A DNA stretch of 64,000 nt, from positions 174,724 through 238,723 of the forward strand of contig NZ_CH672403.1 of assembly GCF_000152885.1 (NCBI RefSeq), written 5' to 3'. The DNA is from Idiomarina baltica OS145 (lineage in GTDB: Bacteria > Pseudomonadota > Gammaproteobacteria > Enterobacterales > Alteromonadaceae). The notes below the pieces were generated by a model. That model was not told the origin of the DNA. It ran no database searches and was given only the letters and a program-made list of their open reading frames with translations. Below are positions 28,286 through 41,857 of this stretch, one piece after another; positions within the stretch are counted from its first letter, which is position 1; the number at the start of each line of letters is the position of its first letter. Made by a program: the position numbers and the translations under genes.

Positions 28286-30400
28286 TTAAAATGTGTAACG
28301 TGCGGTAAGGCCAAATCGACGCGGCTCACCATATTGGACGTAGGTTTCCGTCACGTATTCATCGCGCGGGTCGTTACCAAAATAGAAACCTCGAATTTCG
28401 TAGTCTTCATCGGTTAAGTTACGTCCCCAAAGGGTAAAACGCCACTGGTTCCAATCGTAATTAAGTTGCGCGTGCAGCAAGGCCATACTATCCGCTTGTT
28501 GATTGTGTGAGTTAGAGAAGTAAAAGCCATCTTTTAGATCGGTTTGAACGCTCCAGCTCAACGCATTCGTCAGTTGTCCCTCTAAGCCAATGTTGGCTTG
28601 GTAGTTAGGTGCGTGAGCTTGATCGCGTCCACTCATATCCCTTCCATCTTCGGTGACGAAGCCATCGATTTCCGTATCCAACCAGCCCAGTGATGCAAAC
28701 GCACTGATGGAATCACTCAAACGGTATCTTAGCTCGGCTTCTAACCCATAGTTACTGCCTTGTGCGGCGTTCTCAATGTAACCTACGAACGACTGATTGC
28801 GATTTACCCAGCTCTTGAGCTGCACATCATCACGCCAGTTGTAAAACGCCGCCACCCGATAACTCCAATCGCTGCGTGTGGCCTTCATACCCACTTCCGC
28901 ATTCCACAATATTTCAGGGGCAAAAGTCGCACGATCGAGTAAATAGGCTTCAAGTTCGTCAAGTTGTTGGTCTTTCGCGCGCCCTAACGCCTCACCATTA
29001 ACACCACCCGCTTTATAACCGCGTGCGAGCGTGGCATAAGCATAACTTTGCGGTGCATATTGATACCGTAAACTCAGATTTCCACCAACCATGGTATCGC
29101 TAGGCTCTGCAACCACTCCGTTACTATCAACATAGTCATTGTCGTAACGTTCGATACGCAAACCACCAATCCAGCTCCAGTTATCGTTGACTTGTTGGAC
29201 AAGCTCGCCATAGATCGCTTGGTTTTGAGTTTCGTAACTACTGCCGAAAATACTTGGTGAACCAATGTCCCAATTATAGTAATCACGGGTCAGGTTCACG
29301 TCTTTGCTGTAATAGTAAACACCGACCGTCCAGTCTGTTGGCAAGCCCCACAGGTTAATGGGTGCATCCGATGTAAAACGAACTTCAGCAGTTACATCGT
29401 CTCGCTCACGATAATACGCGTCAAAAGAAGAGTACTCCCAACCTGGAGCGATGCCGACATAAGTCCAGTCTTCATCAAATGCGTAGTCTTTGTCAGCGCT
29501 GAGCACGTTAACCGCGGTTTCAATCGTGAATTTTTCAAAGCCGCTGTAATCCAGCTGTAATCGCCCTGCCGTTGAATCCAAACGATCAAACCCAGGTTCA
29601 TCAGATAAGGTGGTGCGGTCGTTCTCTAAACTAAAGGCATCGTAGCCATTATCAATATCCATTTTATGGATACGCGTTTTTAAAAGCCAATCTTGCCCGA
29701 GCTGGGTATCGATGCTTAAGCGCGCAGTAAATTCATCACGTTGCTCAGTATCATCGCGGTTTAGAAAGGTATTTTCGGTGTAGCCATCTTGGTCGAATTG
29801 CATGAGGGATAAGCGTGCATTGCCCAACGCGCCCAAGGAACCACCCACAGCACCGGCCAATGTGCTTTCAGAGTAGTTACCCACACCGATTAGCCACTCT
29901 CCACTCGTAACCTCGGTGGGCTGATTAGACTCGAGCAACACCATACCCGCCAGCCCGTTAACGCCAAAGCGCCCACTTTGTGGACCACGGTAGACTTCCA
30001 CTTGTCCGACATCGAATAATGTCGCTGCAGAACCCAACCCAGAATAGTCGATGCCATCAATGACTAAGCCGACCGATGGATTAATTGCATCAACGAATTG
30101 CGAACGTTCGCCGATACCGCGGATCTGGATGAAACGTGCCGTACTGGAGCCACCCGAAAAATTGACGTTAGCAACCGAGTTCAACACGTCCTGCAAGTGA
30201 CGTGATGCGCGTTGCTGCATTGAGTTTTCATCAACAATGGCAATGCTGCGAGTGGTCTGTGTGATGGTCTGCTTTTGAAAGTCACCGACCACCTCAATGG
30301 ATTCATCAATAGTGGTTTCGTTGGTATCTTGTGCCCAAACAGAAGTGCTGCTCAGTACACTAACCAGAAGCGCAGATAGTTTAAATCTGTTGTTATGCAT
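28286..30400 (-). CDS. TonB-dependent receptor, probably for thiamine
   Basis: A 704-residue outer-membrane receptor with a signal peptide ending SVWA (about residue 23), a plug domain (about 40-155: IQIRGIGERSQF, GLVIDGIDYSG, FDVGQVEVYRGPQSGRFGVNGLAG), and a beta-barrel ending RFGLTARYTF with the C-terminal Phe needed for barrel assembly. As the first gene behind a TPP riboswitch and the head of an uptake operon, its ligand is probably thiamine or a phosphate ester of it. AAGGGA lies 8 nt before the ATG and is the likely target of riboswitch control. Confidence 0.9.
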   Translation of the reverse strand: MHNNRFKLSALLVSVLSSTSVWAQDTNETTIDESIEVVGDFQKQTITQTTRSIAIVDENSMQQRASRHLQDVLNSVANVNFSGGSSTARFIQIRGIGERSQFVDAINPSVGLVIDGIDYSGLGSAATLFDVGQVEVYRGPQSGRFGVNGLAGMVLLESNQPTEVTSGEWLIGVGNYSESTLAGAVGGSLGALGNARLSLMQFDQDGYTENTFLNRDDTEQRDEFTARLSIDTQLGQDWLLKTRIHKMDIDNGYDAFSLENDRTTLSDEPGFDRLDSTAGRLQLDYSGFEKFTIETAVNVLSADKDYAFDEDWTYVGIAPGWEYSSFDAYYRERDDVTAEVRFTSDAPINLWGLPTDWTVGVYYYSKDVNLTRDYYNWDIGSPSIFGSSYETQNQAIYGELVQQVNDNWSWIGGLRIERYDNDYVDSNGVVAEPSDTMVGGNLSLRYQYAPQSYAYATLARGYKAGGVNGEALGRAKDQQLDELEAYLLDRATFAPEILWNAEVGMKATRSDWSYRVAAFYNWRDDVQLKSWVNRNQSFVGYIENAAQGSNYGLEAELRYRLSDSISAFASLGWLDTEIDGFVTEDGRDMSGRDQAHAPNYQANIGLEGQLTNALSWSVQTDLKDGFYFSNSHNQQADSMALLHAQLNYDWNQWRFTLWGRNLTDEDYEIRGFYFGNDPRDEYVTETYVQYGEPRRFGLTARYTF

Positions 30401-30431
30401 GGATCATTTCCCTTATTGACTGCAAAGAAAC

Positions 30432-30470
30432 GACCCGGTTGGATCAGTCAGAGACTGATACTGAAGGAGG
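30432..30470 (-). promoter_or_regulatory. Riboswitch expression-platform elements
   Basis: Between the aptamer and the receptor start the minus-strand RNA carries three elements. CCTCCTT (30464-30470) could pair with the AAGGGA ribosome site at 30409-30414. ATCAGTC-TCT-GACTGAT (30443-30459) forms a 7-bp hairpin. AACCGGGTC (30432-30440) is complementary, with one G-U pair, to GATCCGGTT inside the aptamer (30518-30526). No T-run terminator is seen, so translational control is more likely. This is inferred from reading, not from folding software. Confidence 0.5.
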
Positions 30471-30496
30471 TTATTCACTCATTGTATGCGAGACTT

Positions 30497-30578
30497 TACC
30501 ATCCCTACGCCAGTATTAACCGGATCAGGTAAAAAGGGTTCGCTTTCGCATCTCAGCCTAAAAAGGCACCCCTTGGTA
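30497..30578 (-). ncRNA. TPP (THI-box) riboswitch aptamer
   Basis: The minus strand shows all conserved THI-box blocks in order: closing helix TACCA/TGGTA, GGGGTGCC, GGCTGAGA (the CUGAGA pyrimidine-sensing loop), ACCC, then ACCTGATCCGGTTAATAC, CTGGCGTAGGGA. Binding of thiamine pyrophosphate stabilises this fold and lowers expression of the downstream genes. It is preceded by a good promoter and leads directly into the receptor-YkoF-pnuT-kinase-MFS run. Confidence 0.97.
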
Positions 30579-30588
30579 CTCGGGCGCT

Positions 30589-30616
30589 AGTATAACGCCT
30601 TGTTTAAAATTGGCAA
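30589..30616 (-). promoter_or_regulatory. Sigma-70 promoter of the thiamine operon
   Basis: On the minus strand, -35 TTGCCA (30611-30616), a 16-bp spacer and -10 TATACT (30589-30594). Transcription would begin just before the riboswitch aptamer, as expected. It starts 2 bp beyond the stop codon of fre. Confidence 0.8.
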
Positions 30617-30618
30617 AC

Positions 30619-31320
30619 CTAGATGAATGCCAATGCGTCACCGTGCATATTTTCCATTGGCACATCACGTGCCGTAAAATCATCACGAATGACACGGACC
30701 ATTTCAAAACGTCCAGCCATATAGATCTGGCATTCGGACAAATTCGGTTGCTGAGCCATGACTTCGTGATGGACTAAACCAACGCCATAAGCCCAACCCT
30801 GCGGCGCCTCTTCGACCACAGGATGGTAAGTAAATAATGGATGTTGAGTTGCTAATGCCTGCAGCTCCTCATGCAAATAGAGGTCATCCGCCGACTTTGC
30901 GCCCCAATAGAAATAAACAGGTTTATCTAAGCCATCTGTCAGCAATTTTTGCAAAATAGAATATGTGTAAGAGAAGCCCGTACCTCCGGCAATCAACACC
31001 GTATCGCCAGTACGATCGGACTTAAATACAGCCTCCCCCGCCGGGGCTTCAATCGTAAGTTCGCCTTTATCTTTTACAACATCTAATACTTCTGTCGCGT
31101 AGCTGTTATCCGGTGGCGCGCCAATATGAAGTAACCATTCTTTATGCGCAGTCGGTGCCGACGCAATGCTAAACGGGCGCTTATCTCGCTCGCCCATCAC
31201 CACCATTAAGTACTGACCCGCTTCAAATTTCGTCGCCTCAGGTAAGGTCACACTGACTTCCCAGACGTGCTCTGCTAACTGACGGCTCACATGCGCTTTA
31301 CAGTGCATCACTTGCGACAT
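30619..31320 (-). CDS. fre: NAD(P)H-flavin reductase
   Basis: Reduces free FMN, FAD or riboflavin with NAD(P)H. The 233 residues match E. coli Fre. The flavin-binding RPFSIAS motif and the pyridine-nucleotide motif IAGGTGFSYTYSIL are clear, and there is no iron-sulfur or heme domain. It starts directly after the ubiD stop with no gap. The pairing of fre with ubiD is common in gammaproteobacteria and plausible because UbiD needs prenylated FMN made from reduced FMN. Confidence 0.94.
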   Translation of the reverse strand: MSQVMHCKAHVSRQLAEHVWEVSVTLPEATKFEAGQYLMVVMGERDKRPFSIASAPTAHKEWLLHIGAPPDNSYATEVLDVVKDKGELTIEAPAGEAVFKSDRTGDTVLIAGGTGFSYTYSILQKLLTDGLDKPVYFYWGAKSADDLYLHEELQALATQHPLFTYHPVVEEAPQGWAYGVGLVHHEVMAQQPNLSECQIYMAGRFEMVRVIRDDFTARDVPMENMHGDALAFI

Positions 31321-32793
31321 TTACTTCTCCAAAATATTTAGTTCATCCCACAGCGAATCAACGCGCTGCTTGACTGCTTCGCTCATCACGATGGGTTCAC
31401 CCCACTCACGGTTAGTCTCGCCAGGCCACTTATTCGTGGCATCGAGACCCATTTTTGAGCCTAGACCCGAAACCGGTGAAGCAAAGTCTAAATAGTCGAT
31501 TGGCGTATGCTCAACCATCGTCGTATCTCGCGCTGGATCCATACGCGTTGTCATCGCCCAAATCACGTCTTTCCAATCGCGCGCGTTGACATCATCGTCA
31601 CACACGATGACAAACTTGGTATACATAAATTGTCGTAAAAAAGACCAAACCCCCATCATCACACGCTTTGCATGACCGGGGTATTGCTTCTTCATGGTCA
31701 CAACAGCCAATCGATACGAGCAACCTTCGGGCGGTAAATAAAAGTCGACTATTTCTGGGAATTGCTTTTGTAAAAGCGGAATAAACACTTCGTTCAATGC
31801 AACACCCAATACGGCAGGTTCATCCGGCGGACGCCCAGTATAGGTGCTGTGGTAGATAGGGTCTTTACGATGTGTAATATGAGTCACTGTAAATACAGGG
31901 AACTCATCCACCTCGTTGTAATAACCTGTATGGTCGCCGTAAGGTCCTTCCGGCGCCATTTCTCCCGGCTCAATATAGCCTTCTAAGATCATCTCAGCGT
32001 GAGCCGGCACTTGTAAGTCGTTGCTTACACTCTGAGTCACTTGCGTACGACTATCGCGTAACAAGCCAGCAAAAGCATACTCCGATAAACTGTCTGGAAC
32101 CGGCGTGACCGCCCCCAAAATTGTTGCAGGATCAGCGCCCAAAGCGACCGACACAGGAAACCGTTCACCCGGATTTTGCTGACACCACTCTTGAAAGTCT
32201 AAGGCACCGCCACGGTGCGACAACCAACGCATGATGAGCTTATTTTTGCCAAGTACCTGTTGGCGGTAAATACCCAAGTTCTGACGCTCTTTGTGCGGAC
32301 CTCGGGTAATCGTTAAACCCCACGTAATTAAAGGTGCGGCATCACCTGGCCAACAATATTGAATAGGCAACTGGGTCAAGTCAACGTCATCACCCTCTAC
32401 AACCACTTCTTGGCACGGCGCCTTTTTAATCGACTTAGGTGCCATGCTTAGCACTTTTTTGTACGTGGGTAATAGATTAAGCGCGTCTTTGAAACCTTTA
32501 GGAGGTTCAGGCTCTTTCAAAAAAGCCAGTAGCTTACCGACATCACGCAGTGCAGTGACCGATGTTTGTCCCATACCCATAGCGACACGGTCGGGAGTAC
32601 CAAACAAATTGGCGAGCACAGGAATCGAGTGACCTTTCACATTCTCAAATAACAAGGCCGGCCCGCCCGCTTTTAGCGTGCGGTCGGCAATTTCTGTCAT
32701 TTCTAAGTATGGATCGATCTCGTGTTGAATACGCTTGAGTTCACCTTTCGCCTCAAGCTGCTGAATAAAATCACGCAGATCTTGATATTTCAT
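31321..32793 (-). CDS. ubiD: 4-hydroxy-3-polyprenylbenzoate decarboxylase
   Basis: Decarboxylates 3-polyprenyl-4-hydroxybenzoate in ubiquinone synthesis, using prenylated FMN made by UbiX (not in this window). The 490 residues match the family. Recognisable blocks are [20 protein letters not shown] at the N-terminus, [28 protein letters not shown], and [20 protein letters not shown]. It lies 3 bp downstream of rho, immediately upstream of fre, and is probably co-transcribed with both. Confidence 0.97.
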   Translation of the reverse strand: MKYQDLRDFIQQLEAKGELKRIQHEIDPYLEMTEIADRTLKAGGPALLFENVKGHSIPVLANLFGTPDRVAMGMGQTSVTALRDVGKLLAFLKEPEPPKGFKDALNLLPTYKKVLSMAPKSIKKAPCQEVVVEGDDVDLTQLPIQYCWPGDAAPLITWGLTITRGPHKERQNLGIYRQQVLGKNKLIMRWLSHRGGALDFQEWCQQNPGERFPVSVALGADPATILGAVTPVPDSLSEYAFAGLLRDSRTQVTQSVSNDLQVPAHAEMILEGYIEPGEMAPEGPYGDHTGYYNEVDEFPVFTVTHITHRKDPIYHSTYTGRPPDEPAVLGVALNEVFIPLLQKQFPEIVDFYLPPEGCSYRLAVVTMKKQYPGHAKRVMMGVWSFLRQFMYTKFVIVCDDDVNARDWKDVIWAMTTRMDPARDTTMVEHTPIDYLDFASPVSGLGSKMGLDATNKWPGETNREWGEPIVMSEAVKQRVDSLWDELNILEK

Positions 32794-32796
32794 AGG

Positions 32797-34065
32797 TTAA
32801 CTATTGCGTTGACGTTTCATTGACTCAAAGAACTCGTCATTGGTTTTGGTCATTTGCAAACGGTCGATTAAGAACTCCATCGCCTCAACTTCACCCATCG
32901 GGTTCATGATCTTACGTAGGATCCACATCTTCTGCAGTTCATCTTGCGAAGTTAGGAGCTCCTCGCGGCGAGTACCCGAGCGATTAAAGTCAATCGCTGG
33001 GAATACACGACGTTCCGCTAGCTTGCGGTTCAAGTGCAACTCCATGTTACCGGTGCCTTTAAACTCTTCGTAGATGACTTCATCCATCTTCGAGCCAGTA
33101 TCAATCAGTGCCGTCGCAATAATGGTTAAGCTACCACCTTCCTCGACATTACGCGCAGCGCCAAAGAAGCGCTTCGGCTTATGTAACGCATTGGCATCAA
33201 CACCACCGGTCAGTACTTTACCTGAACTAGGAATCACGGTGTTATAAGCACGCGCTAAACGCGTGATTGAGTCGAGCAAGATAACCACATCTTTTTTGTG
33301 TTCAACTAGACGCTTAGCCTTCTCAATCACCATCTCCGCAACCTGGACGTGACGGTTTGCCGGTTCATCAAACGTCGACGCAACCACTTCGCCTTTAACC
33401 AAGCGATGCATTTCGGTCACTTCTTCTGGACGTTCATCAATCAACAATACGATGAGTTCAGCTTCAGGGTGATTGGCTGCTAACGACGTTGCAATGTTTT
33501 GCAGCAACATGGTTTTACCCGCCTTAGGCGGCGCAACGATAAGACCACGCTGACCTTTACCGATAGGAGCCGATAAATCGAGCACACGTGCAGTGATGTC
33601 TTCAGTACTGCCGTTACCACGTTCAAGGTGGAAGCGCTCATTCGCATGCAGAGGCGTTAGGTTTTCGAATAGGATCTTATTACGTGAGTTCTCTGGTTTA
33701 TCAAAGTTTACTTCACGAATTTTTAGTAGAGCAAAGTAGCGTTCGCTGTCTTTCGGAGGGCGAATCTTACCGCCAATCGTATCACCGGTACGCAAGTTAA
33801 AGCGTCGGATCTGACTCGGCGAGACATAAATGTCATCGGGTCCTGCGAGATATGAAGAATCGGCTGAGCGTAAAAAGCCAAAGCCATCTTGCAATATTTC
33901 TAGGACACCACCGCCGTATATATCCTCACCACTTTTGGCGTGCGCCTTTAAAATCGCGAAGATAATGTCTTGTTTACGCAGACGAGCCATGTTTTCAAGG
34001 CCCATGCTATCGGCTAGTTCTACTAATTCATTTACAGGTTTATTTTTAAGTTCAGTCAGATTCAT
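32797..34065 (-). CDS. rho: Transcription termination factor Rho
   Basis: A hexameric RNA-dependent ATPase that ends transcription. The 422 residues align almost end to end with E. coli Rho (419). The N-terminal [19 protein letters not shown] domain, the cold-shock RNA-binding domain ([20 protein letters not shown]), Walker A in APPKAGKT and Walker B in [10 protein letters not shown] are all present. The start is fixed by the conserved N-terminus. No purine-rich ribosome site precedes it; the ATG is preceded by CCCTCCT. A bidirectional terminator separates it from trxA, so it has its own promoter in the leader. Confidence 0.98.
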   Translation of the reverse strand: MNLTELKNKPVNELVELADSMGLENMARLRKQDIIFAILKAHAKSGEDIYGGGVLEILQDGFGFLRSADSSYLAGPDDIYVSPSQIRRFNLRTGDTIGGKIRPPKDSERYFALLKIREVNFDKPENSRNKILFENLTPLHANERFHLERGNGSTEDITARVLDLSAPIGKGQRGLIVAPPKAGKTMLLQNIATSLAANHPEAELIVLLIDERPEEVTEMHRLVKGEVVASTFDEPANRHVQVAEMVIEKAKRLVEHKKDVVILLDSITRLARAYNTVIPSSGKVLTGGVDANALHKPKRFFGAARNVEEGGSLTIIATALIDTGSKMDEVIYEEFKGTGNMELHLNRKLAERRVFPAIDFNRSGTRREELLTSQDELQKMWILRKIMNPMGEVEAMEFLIDRLQMTKTNDEFFESMKRQRNS

Positions 34066-34292
34066 AGGAGGGTTTCGAATTATCGATTCATCACAAAGTC
34101 GGTAAGGACTCGCTTAGGTTATAAGTTAGGGTTACATTAAAATTTGAAATTTGGATTCCGAGCGGTTGGAAATCGAGTCAAGAAAGACTTATTTTGCGTG
34201 CAATGACTAGCGCACATTGCCTCGATGCTCAGTTAATGAGCAAAACCTAACACCAAACTTCGGATTCGTCCAGTTTTTAGGCCATAAAAATT
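34066..34292 (-). other. Leader region of rho
   Basis: About 227 bp between the trxA terminator and rho hold no open frame I would support. E. coli rho has a long leader used for autoregulation, and this stretch may serve the same end. The RNA has several C-rich single-stranded-looking segments (GTAACCCTAAC, ACCTAAGCGAGTCC) that could be Rho contact sites. No convincing -35/-10 pair was found by eye. Confidence 0.4.
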
Positions 34293-34321
34293 AAAAAACG
34301 GCGTCATGGACGCCGTTTTTT
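34293..34321. terminator. Bidirectional terminator after trxA
   Basis: A perfect 13-bp stem AAAAAACGGCGTC/GACGCCGTTTTTT with a 3-nt loop. It ends trxA on the minus strand (T-run followed by AATTTTT) and separates it from rho. Confidence 0.93.
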
Positions 34322-34329
34322 ACGATCAA

Positions 34330-34656
34330 TTAGATGTGTTGATCAAGAAACTCAGTTAATTGAGCTCGAGACAACGCACCTACTTTGGTTGCAACCACTT
34401 CACCGTTTTTGAACAACAGCAACGTGGGAATACCACGAATACCATATTTTGGTGGAGTCTGATCGTTATGGTCTACGTTCAGCTTGCCGATGGTCAAACG
34501 ACCTTCGTAGTCTTTAGAGATGTCGTCCAAAATAGGCGCAATCATTTTACAAGGACCGCACCATTCTGCCCAAAAGTCTACTAAAACAGGTTTATCAGAA
34601 TTGATGACATCTGCTTCAAAGCTGTCATCGCTAAGCTGAACAATTACTTCACTCAT
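34330..34656 (-). CDS. trxA: Thioredoxin 1
   Basis: A small cytosolic disulfide reductase. The 108 residues carry the active site WCGPC at 32-36, the buried Asp27 (VDFW) and the cis-Pro in [15 protein letters not shown] lies about 7 nt before the ATG. The placement trxA-rho divergent from rhlB matches E. coli. It is not co-transcribed with rho here because of the strong terminator between them. Confidence 0.97.
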   Translation of the reverse strand: MSEVIVQLSDDSFEADVINSDKPVLVDFWAEWCGPCKMIAPILDDISKDYEGRLTIGKLNVDHNDQTPPKYGIRGIPTLLLFKNGEVVATKVGALSRAQLTEFLDQHI

Positions 34657-34749
34657 GTTAATCTCCGCTACTCTTTTCGCGACTAATGTGTGTATGATGA
34701 TATTATTTCTGTTTTTGATTACAAGCGCAAACTGATATGCTTATAACCT

Positions 34750-36015
34750 ATGAATAAAACACATTTAACTGAAACTCGATTCGAAACGCTGGGTTTGCAT
34801 GACAAAATCCAACAGGCTCTCACGTCTGCAGGATTTGAAAATTGCACGCCTATTCAAGCACTTAGCCTACCAGTGGCGCTCTCTAATCAGGATGTAGCAG
34901 GCCAAGCCCAAACAGGTACCGGCAAAACCTTGGCATTTTTGTTAGCAACTTTCAACCGATTAATGCAATCGCAAAAATCGTCTGAGGCGGGTCCCCGCGC
35001 TATCATTATGGCACCGACGCGTGAACTTGCGATACAAATTGCCAATGATGCGAAAATTCTTACACAAACATGCGAGCTGAAAACGGCCGTTATTTATGGT
35101 GGTGAGGGTTATGAGGCGCAGCAGCAGCAATTAGCAGATAAGCCCGACATCATCATTGGCACAACGGGTCGGATTATTGACTTCTATAAGCAAAGCTTAT
35201 TCCCTCTCGATAACATCGAGGTAGTCGTACTTGATGAAGCCGATAGGATGTTCGACTTAGGCTTTATCAACGACATTCGTTATTTGCTTAAAGCAATGCC
35301 TGACCCTAGTGAGCGACTCAATTTGTTGTTCTCAGCGACTTTATCTTATCGCGTACAGGAACTGGCGTATGAGCATATGAATGCGCCTACCAAAGTCGAG
35401 GTGGAGCCTCAACAGAAAACCGGCGTACGTATTTCGGAGGAGCTATTTTATCCGTCTAAGTACGACAAGATGCCGCTGTTGCTGACGTTGATTGAGGAAG
35501 ACTGGCCTGATCGCGCTATTGTGTTTGCAAACACCAAGCATGGATGTGACAAGGTTCACCAATGGCTCGAAATTAACGGACATCGAGTGGGCTTGTTAAC
35601 CGGCGACGTACCGCAGAAGAAGCGCCTGAAAATTTTAGATGATTTTGCCGAAGGTCATCTCGATATTTTAGTAGCCACAGATGTGGCAGCGCGTGGACTT
35701 CATATCCCAGAGGTAACCCACGTTTATAATTTCGACTTACCAGACGACTGCGAAGACTATGTACACCGTATTGGTCGAACAGGTCGTGCGGGAGCGAGTG
35801 GCGCAGCTGTTAGTCTTGCATGCGAAGAGTATGTCTATAACTTGCCTGCGATTGAAGACTATATCGGTCATACGATTCCGGTTACGAAATACGACGAGAC
35901 CGCGATTCTGACGGATTTAAAACGTCCTCGAAACCAAAATCGTCGCCGCCGTGGGCCACATCCTAATAACCGTAATCGTAACCGTAATAACAAGCACCGA
36001 GGTCCTAAGAACTAA
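34750..36015 (+). CDS. rhlB: ATP-dependent RNA helicase RhlB
   Basis: The DEAD-box helicase of the RNA degradosome. The 421 residues equal E. coli RhlB. Motifs in order are the Q motif (FENCTPIQ), [51 protein letters not shown] and [10 protein letters not shown]. The last 30 residues are very basic ([20 protein letters not shown]) and should bind RNA. The next gene starts 1 bp after the stop. It is divergent from trxA. Confidence 0.96.
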   Translation: MNKTHLTETRFETLGLHDKIQQALTSAGFENCTPIQALSLPVALSNQDVAGQAQTGTGKTLAFLLATFNRLMQSQKSSEAGPRAIIMAPTRELAIQIANDAKILTQTCELKTAVIYGGEGYEAQQQQLADKPDIIIGTTGRIIDFYKQSLFPLDNIEVVVLDEADRMFDLGFINDIRYLLKAMPDPSERLNLLFSATLSYRVQELAYEHMNAPTKVEVEPQQKTGVRISEELFYPSKYDKMPLLLTLIEEDWPDRAIVFANTKHGCDKVHQWLEINGHRVGLLTGDVPQKKRLKILDDFAEGHLDILVATDVAARGLHIPEVTHVYNFDLPDDCEDYVHRIGRTGRAGASGAAVSLACEEYVYNLPAIEDYIGHTIPVTKYDETAILTDLKRPRNQNRRRRGPHPNNRNRNRNNKHRGPKN

Positions 36016-36016
36016 C

Positions 36017-39734
<3,718 letters not shown>

Positions 39735-39738
<4 letters not shown>

Positions 39739-40529
39739 CTCGAATAGTTATCAAGTGCGAACAAACGTAAGGCGTTAGCGGTCGTCAATTGTGCAACCTC
39801 TGTTACGCTCATACACCAGCTTTCAGCCAGTGCCTCGCCGACGTAGGGCAGATAAGCGGGCTCATTATCTCGCGGTCGCGGACGAATATTTCGCGGCAGT
39901 AAAAAAGGTGCGTCGGTTTCAAGAACCGTTCGTTGTTTTGGCAACACAGGCAATACTGACAATAATTCATGATTTCTGCGTTCATCACACAACCAGCCCG
40001 TTAGACCAAACCAATGTCCACGTTCGTTATAGGCATCTAAGGCCTTATGCCCGCCTGTAAAGCAATGAGTCAGTCGTAGCAACCTGGGCTTCGCGTAGCG
40101 GTCGAGTAGACTAATTTGTTCTTCCAGCGCATCACGCTCATGGAGATAAAGTGGCAAAGATAATTCATTGGCCACCTCGATCTGTTGAATAAATACACGT
40201 TTTTGGTTTGCTGAGCTTGCGAAGTTGCGATTAAAGTCTAAGCCACATTCGCCAATGGCTTTGACAAACGGAGATTGGGCTAATTCAAAGAGCTGAGACT
40301 GAAGGTCTGTTGGCGCGTTATCAGCTTCATGCGGGTGAACACCCACGGTCGTATACAATGAATCAGGAAAGCGTTCACACAGCCCAATCGCTGCATGCGC
40401 CTCAGCCATATTGGTTGCAATAACAAGTTGATGACCCACGCCGGCCGCTCGTGCTCGCGTGATAACGGACTCAAGTTGGCGATGAAGCCGAGTGTGTGTC
40501 AAATTTACGCCCGCATCGAACCATTCCAT
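39735..40529 (-). CDS. tatD: TatD family metal-dependent DNase
   Basis: A 264-residue cytosolic TIM-barrel hydrolase with 3'-5' exonuclease activity on DNA and RNA. Family blocks are FDAGVNLTHTRL, TVGVHPHEAD, AIGECGLDFNRNF, HCFTGGHKALDAY and ETDAPFLLP. It follows tatC by 15 bp. The Tat operon linkage matches E. coli, although TatD is not needed for Tat export. The downstream diguanylate cyclase overlaps its stop. Confidence 0.95.
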
Positions 40530-40544
40530 AACGCCTACTTATTT

Positions 40545-41267
40545 TTAATTGTCGCTCATTTTAGGTTTATACCAGCTTCCAATAATAAGTCCAAACTCAA
40601 ACAACAGCCACATTGGAATCGCCATCAACGTTTGTGAGATCACATCAGGAGGAGTCAACAGCATACCGATAGTGAAGGCCGCGACAATAACGTATGGCCT
40701 TTTTTTACGTAAACTAGCCGGTGACGCGACGCCCGACAAAATAAGTAAAAAGATAGCGACAGGAGTCTCAAATGCGATACCGAAAGCGACAAAAATCGCC
40801 AAAACGAAATCGAGATAGTTGGAAATATCTGTAGCAACCTGAATGTCATCGGGTGCCGCTGCCATAAAGAAGCTCATGGCGAGCGGCAACACAACGAAGT
40901 ACGCAAACGCGACCCCCAGATAGAACAGCAAGGTGCTACTGGCTAAGAGCGGCACAACAAAGCGCTTTTCTTTTTTGTATAAACCCGGCGCAATAAAAGC
41001 CCATATTTGCCATAAAATGACAGGGATAGCTAAAGCAAAGGCAACCACAAAGGTCAGCTTGAAAGGCGTGAAAAAGGGTGCTGCTACATTCGTTGCTATC
41101 ATTTGCGACCCTTCCGGCAAATAGCGGATAAGCGGGTCAGCAAGAAGGCGATAAAGATCCTTCGCGAAATACGCCAATCCAGCAAATACAACAACGACCG
41201 CGATGACAGCTCTGAGCAAGCGTTTACGAAGCTCGATAAGGTGACTAAGGAGAGGCGAATCAGTCAT
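40545..41267 (-). CDS. tatC: Twin-arginine translocase subunit TatC
   Basis: The six-helix core receptor of the Tat system, binding twin-arginine signal peptides with TatB. ATG 41267 gives 240 residues beginning [20 protein letters not shown], the conserved cytosolic N-terminus. An upstream in-frame start at 41345 would add residues overlapping tatB and is rejected. Conserved blocks Fxx[28 protein letters not shown] and FGIAFETPV are present. It overlaps tatB by 8 bp. Confidence 0.96.
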   Translation of the reverse strand: MTDSPLLSHLIELRKRLLRAVIAVVVVFAGLAYFAKDLYRLLADPLIRYLPEGSQMIATNVAAPFFTPFKLTFVVAFALAIPVILWQIWAFIAPGLYKKEKRFVVPLLASSTLLFYLGVAFAYFVVLPLAMSFFMAAAPDDIQVATDISNYLDFVLAIFVAFGIAFETPVAIFLLILSGVASPASLRKKRPYVIVAAFTIGMLLTPPDVISQTLMAIPMWLLFEFGLIIGSWYKPKMSDN

Positions 41268-41598
41268 GCTTTTTAGGCTCAGTATCAGATTCTTTTGCCG
41301 CTTGGTAGGGGCGCTGAACGTCAGCTGCGGCATTTTGTAACTCAACGATTGAACGCTGTAACTCAGGACTTAATTCGTGAAAATCTTTGCCTTCTTGCTC
41401 GAACTTACGTAAATGCTCGTGTAGCTCTTTAACTCTGAGTTCATGATCAAGCTCATTTTGTACGTTTTGAGAGAACGACTTTACTTTCGCTATACCTCGC
41501 TGAACGCCACGCAAAGCAGACGGCAAGCGCTCGGGCCCTAGCACTAATAGACCGACCACGATAATGACCAGCAACTCCCAAAATCCAATATCGAACAT
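41260..41598 (-). CDS. tatB: Twin-arginine translocase subunit TatB
   Basis: A 112-residue Tat component. It has one N-terminal membrane helix starting [26 protein letters not shown], with the Glu at position 8 typical of TatB, followed by an amphipathic helix and an acidic/Lys-rich cytosolic tail. It pairs with TatC to recognise folded substrates. It lies 6 bp after tatA and overlaps tatC by 8 bp. Confidence 0.95.
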   Translation of the reverse strand: MFDIGFWELLVIIVVGLLVLGPERLPSALRGVQRGIAKVKSFSQNVQNELDHELRVKELHEHLRKFEQEGKDFHELSPELQRSIVELQNAAADVQRPYQAAKESDTEPKKHD

Positions 41599-41604
41599 AA
41601 AAAA

Positions 41605-41850
41605 TTAGGCGTTCTTATCTTTCTCGGATTCGCTGGTTGTGCTTTCCGTTTGTTGGTTTTGCTTCAGGTTTTTGGTTGGCTCACCGTCTTCGTTAGCGTC
41701 GTCATCCTTTTTAGGTTCGTCACTCACTGACTTTTTAAAGCCGCGTACAGCACTGCCAACGTCTGAACCGAGGTTTCGTAGGCGCTTACTACCAAAAAGT
41801 AGCACGATAATGAGTAATAAAATCAGTAATTGCCAAGGACCTGGACTCAT
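41605..41850 (-). CDS. tatA: Twin-arginine translocase subunit TatA
   Basis: An 81-residue pore-forming Tat subunit. A short N-terminal membrane helix ([20 protein letters not shown]) leads into the amphipathic helix with the conserved [23 protein letters not shown], then a highly charged Asp/Glu/Lys/Gln-rich tail. It begins 7 bp after ubiB on the same strand. There is no separate TatE copy in the window. Confidence 0.95.
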   Translation of the reverse strand: MSPGPWQLLILLLIIVLLFGSKRLRNLGSDVGSAVRGFKKSVSDEPKKDDDANEDGEPTKNLKQNQQTESTTSESEKDKNA

Positions 41851-41857
41851 AATTCAC

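Noticed and set aside
35951..36016. Upstream start for the Ppx-like gene inside rhlB
   Set aside because: The extra residues are a shadow of the Arg/Asn-rich rhlB tail. ATG 36017 begins the conserved domain.
41268..41345. N-terminal extension of tatC across tatB
   Set aside because: The extension is not part of the TatC family and would lie inside tatB. The conserved N-terminus begins at 41267.
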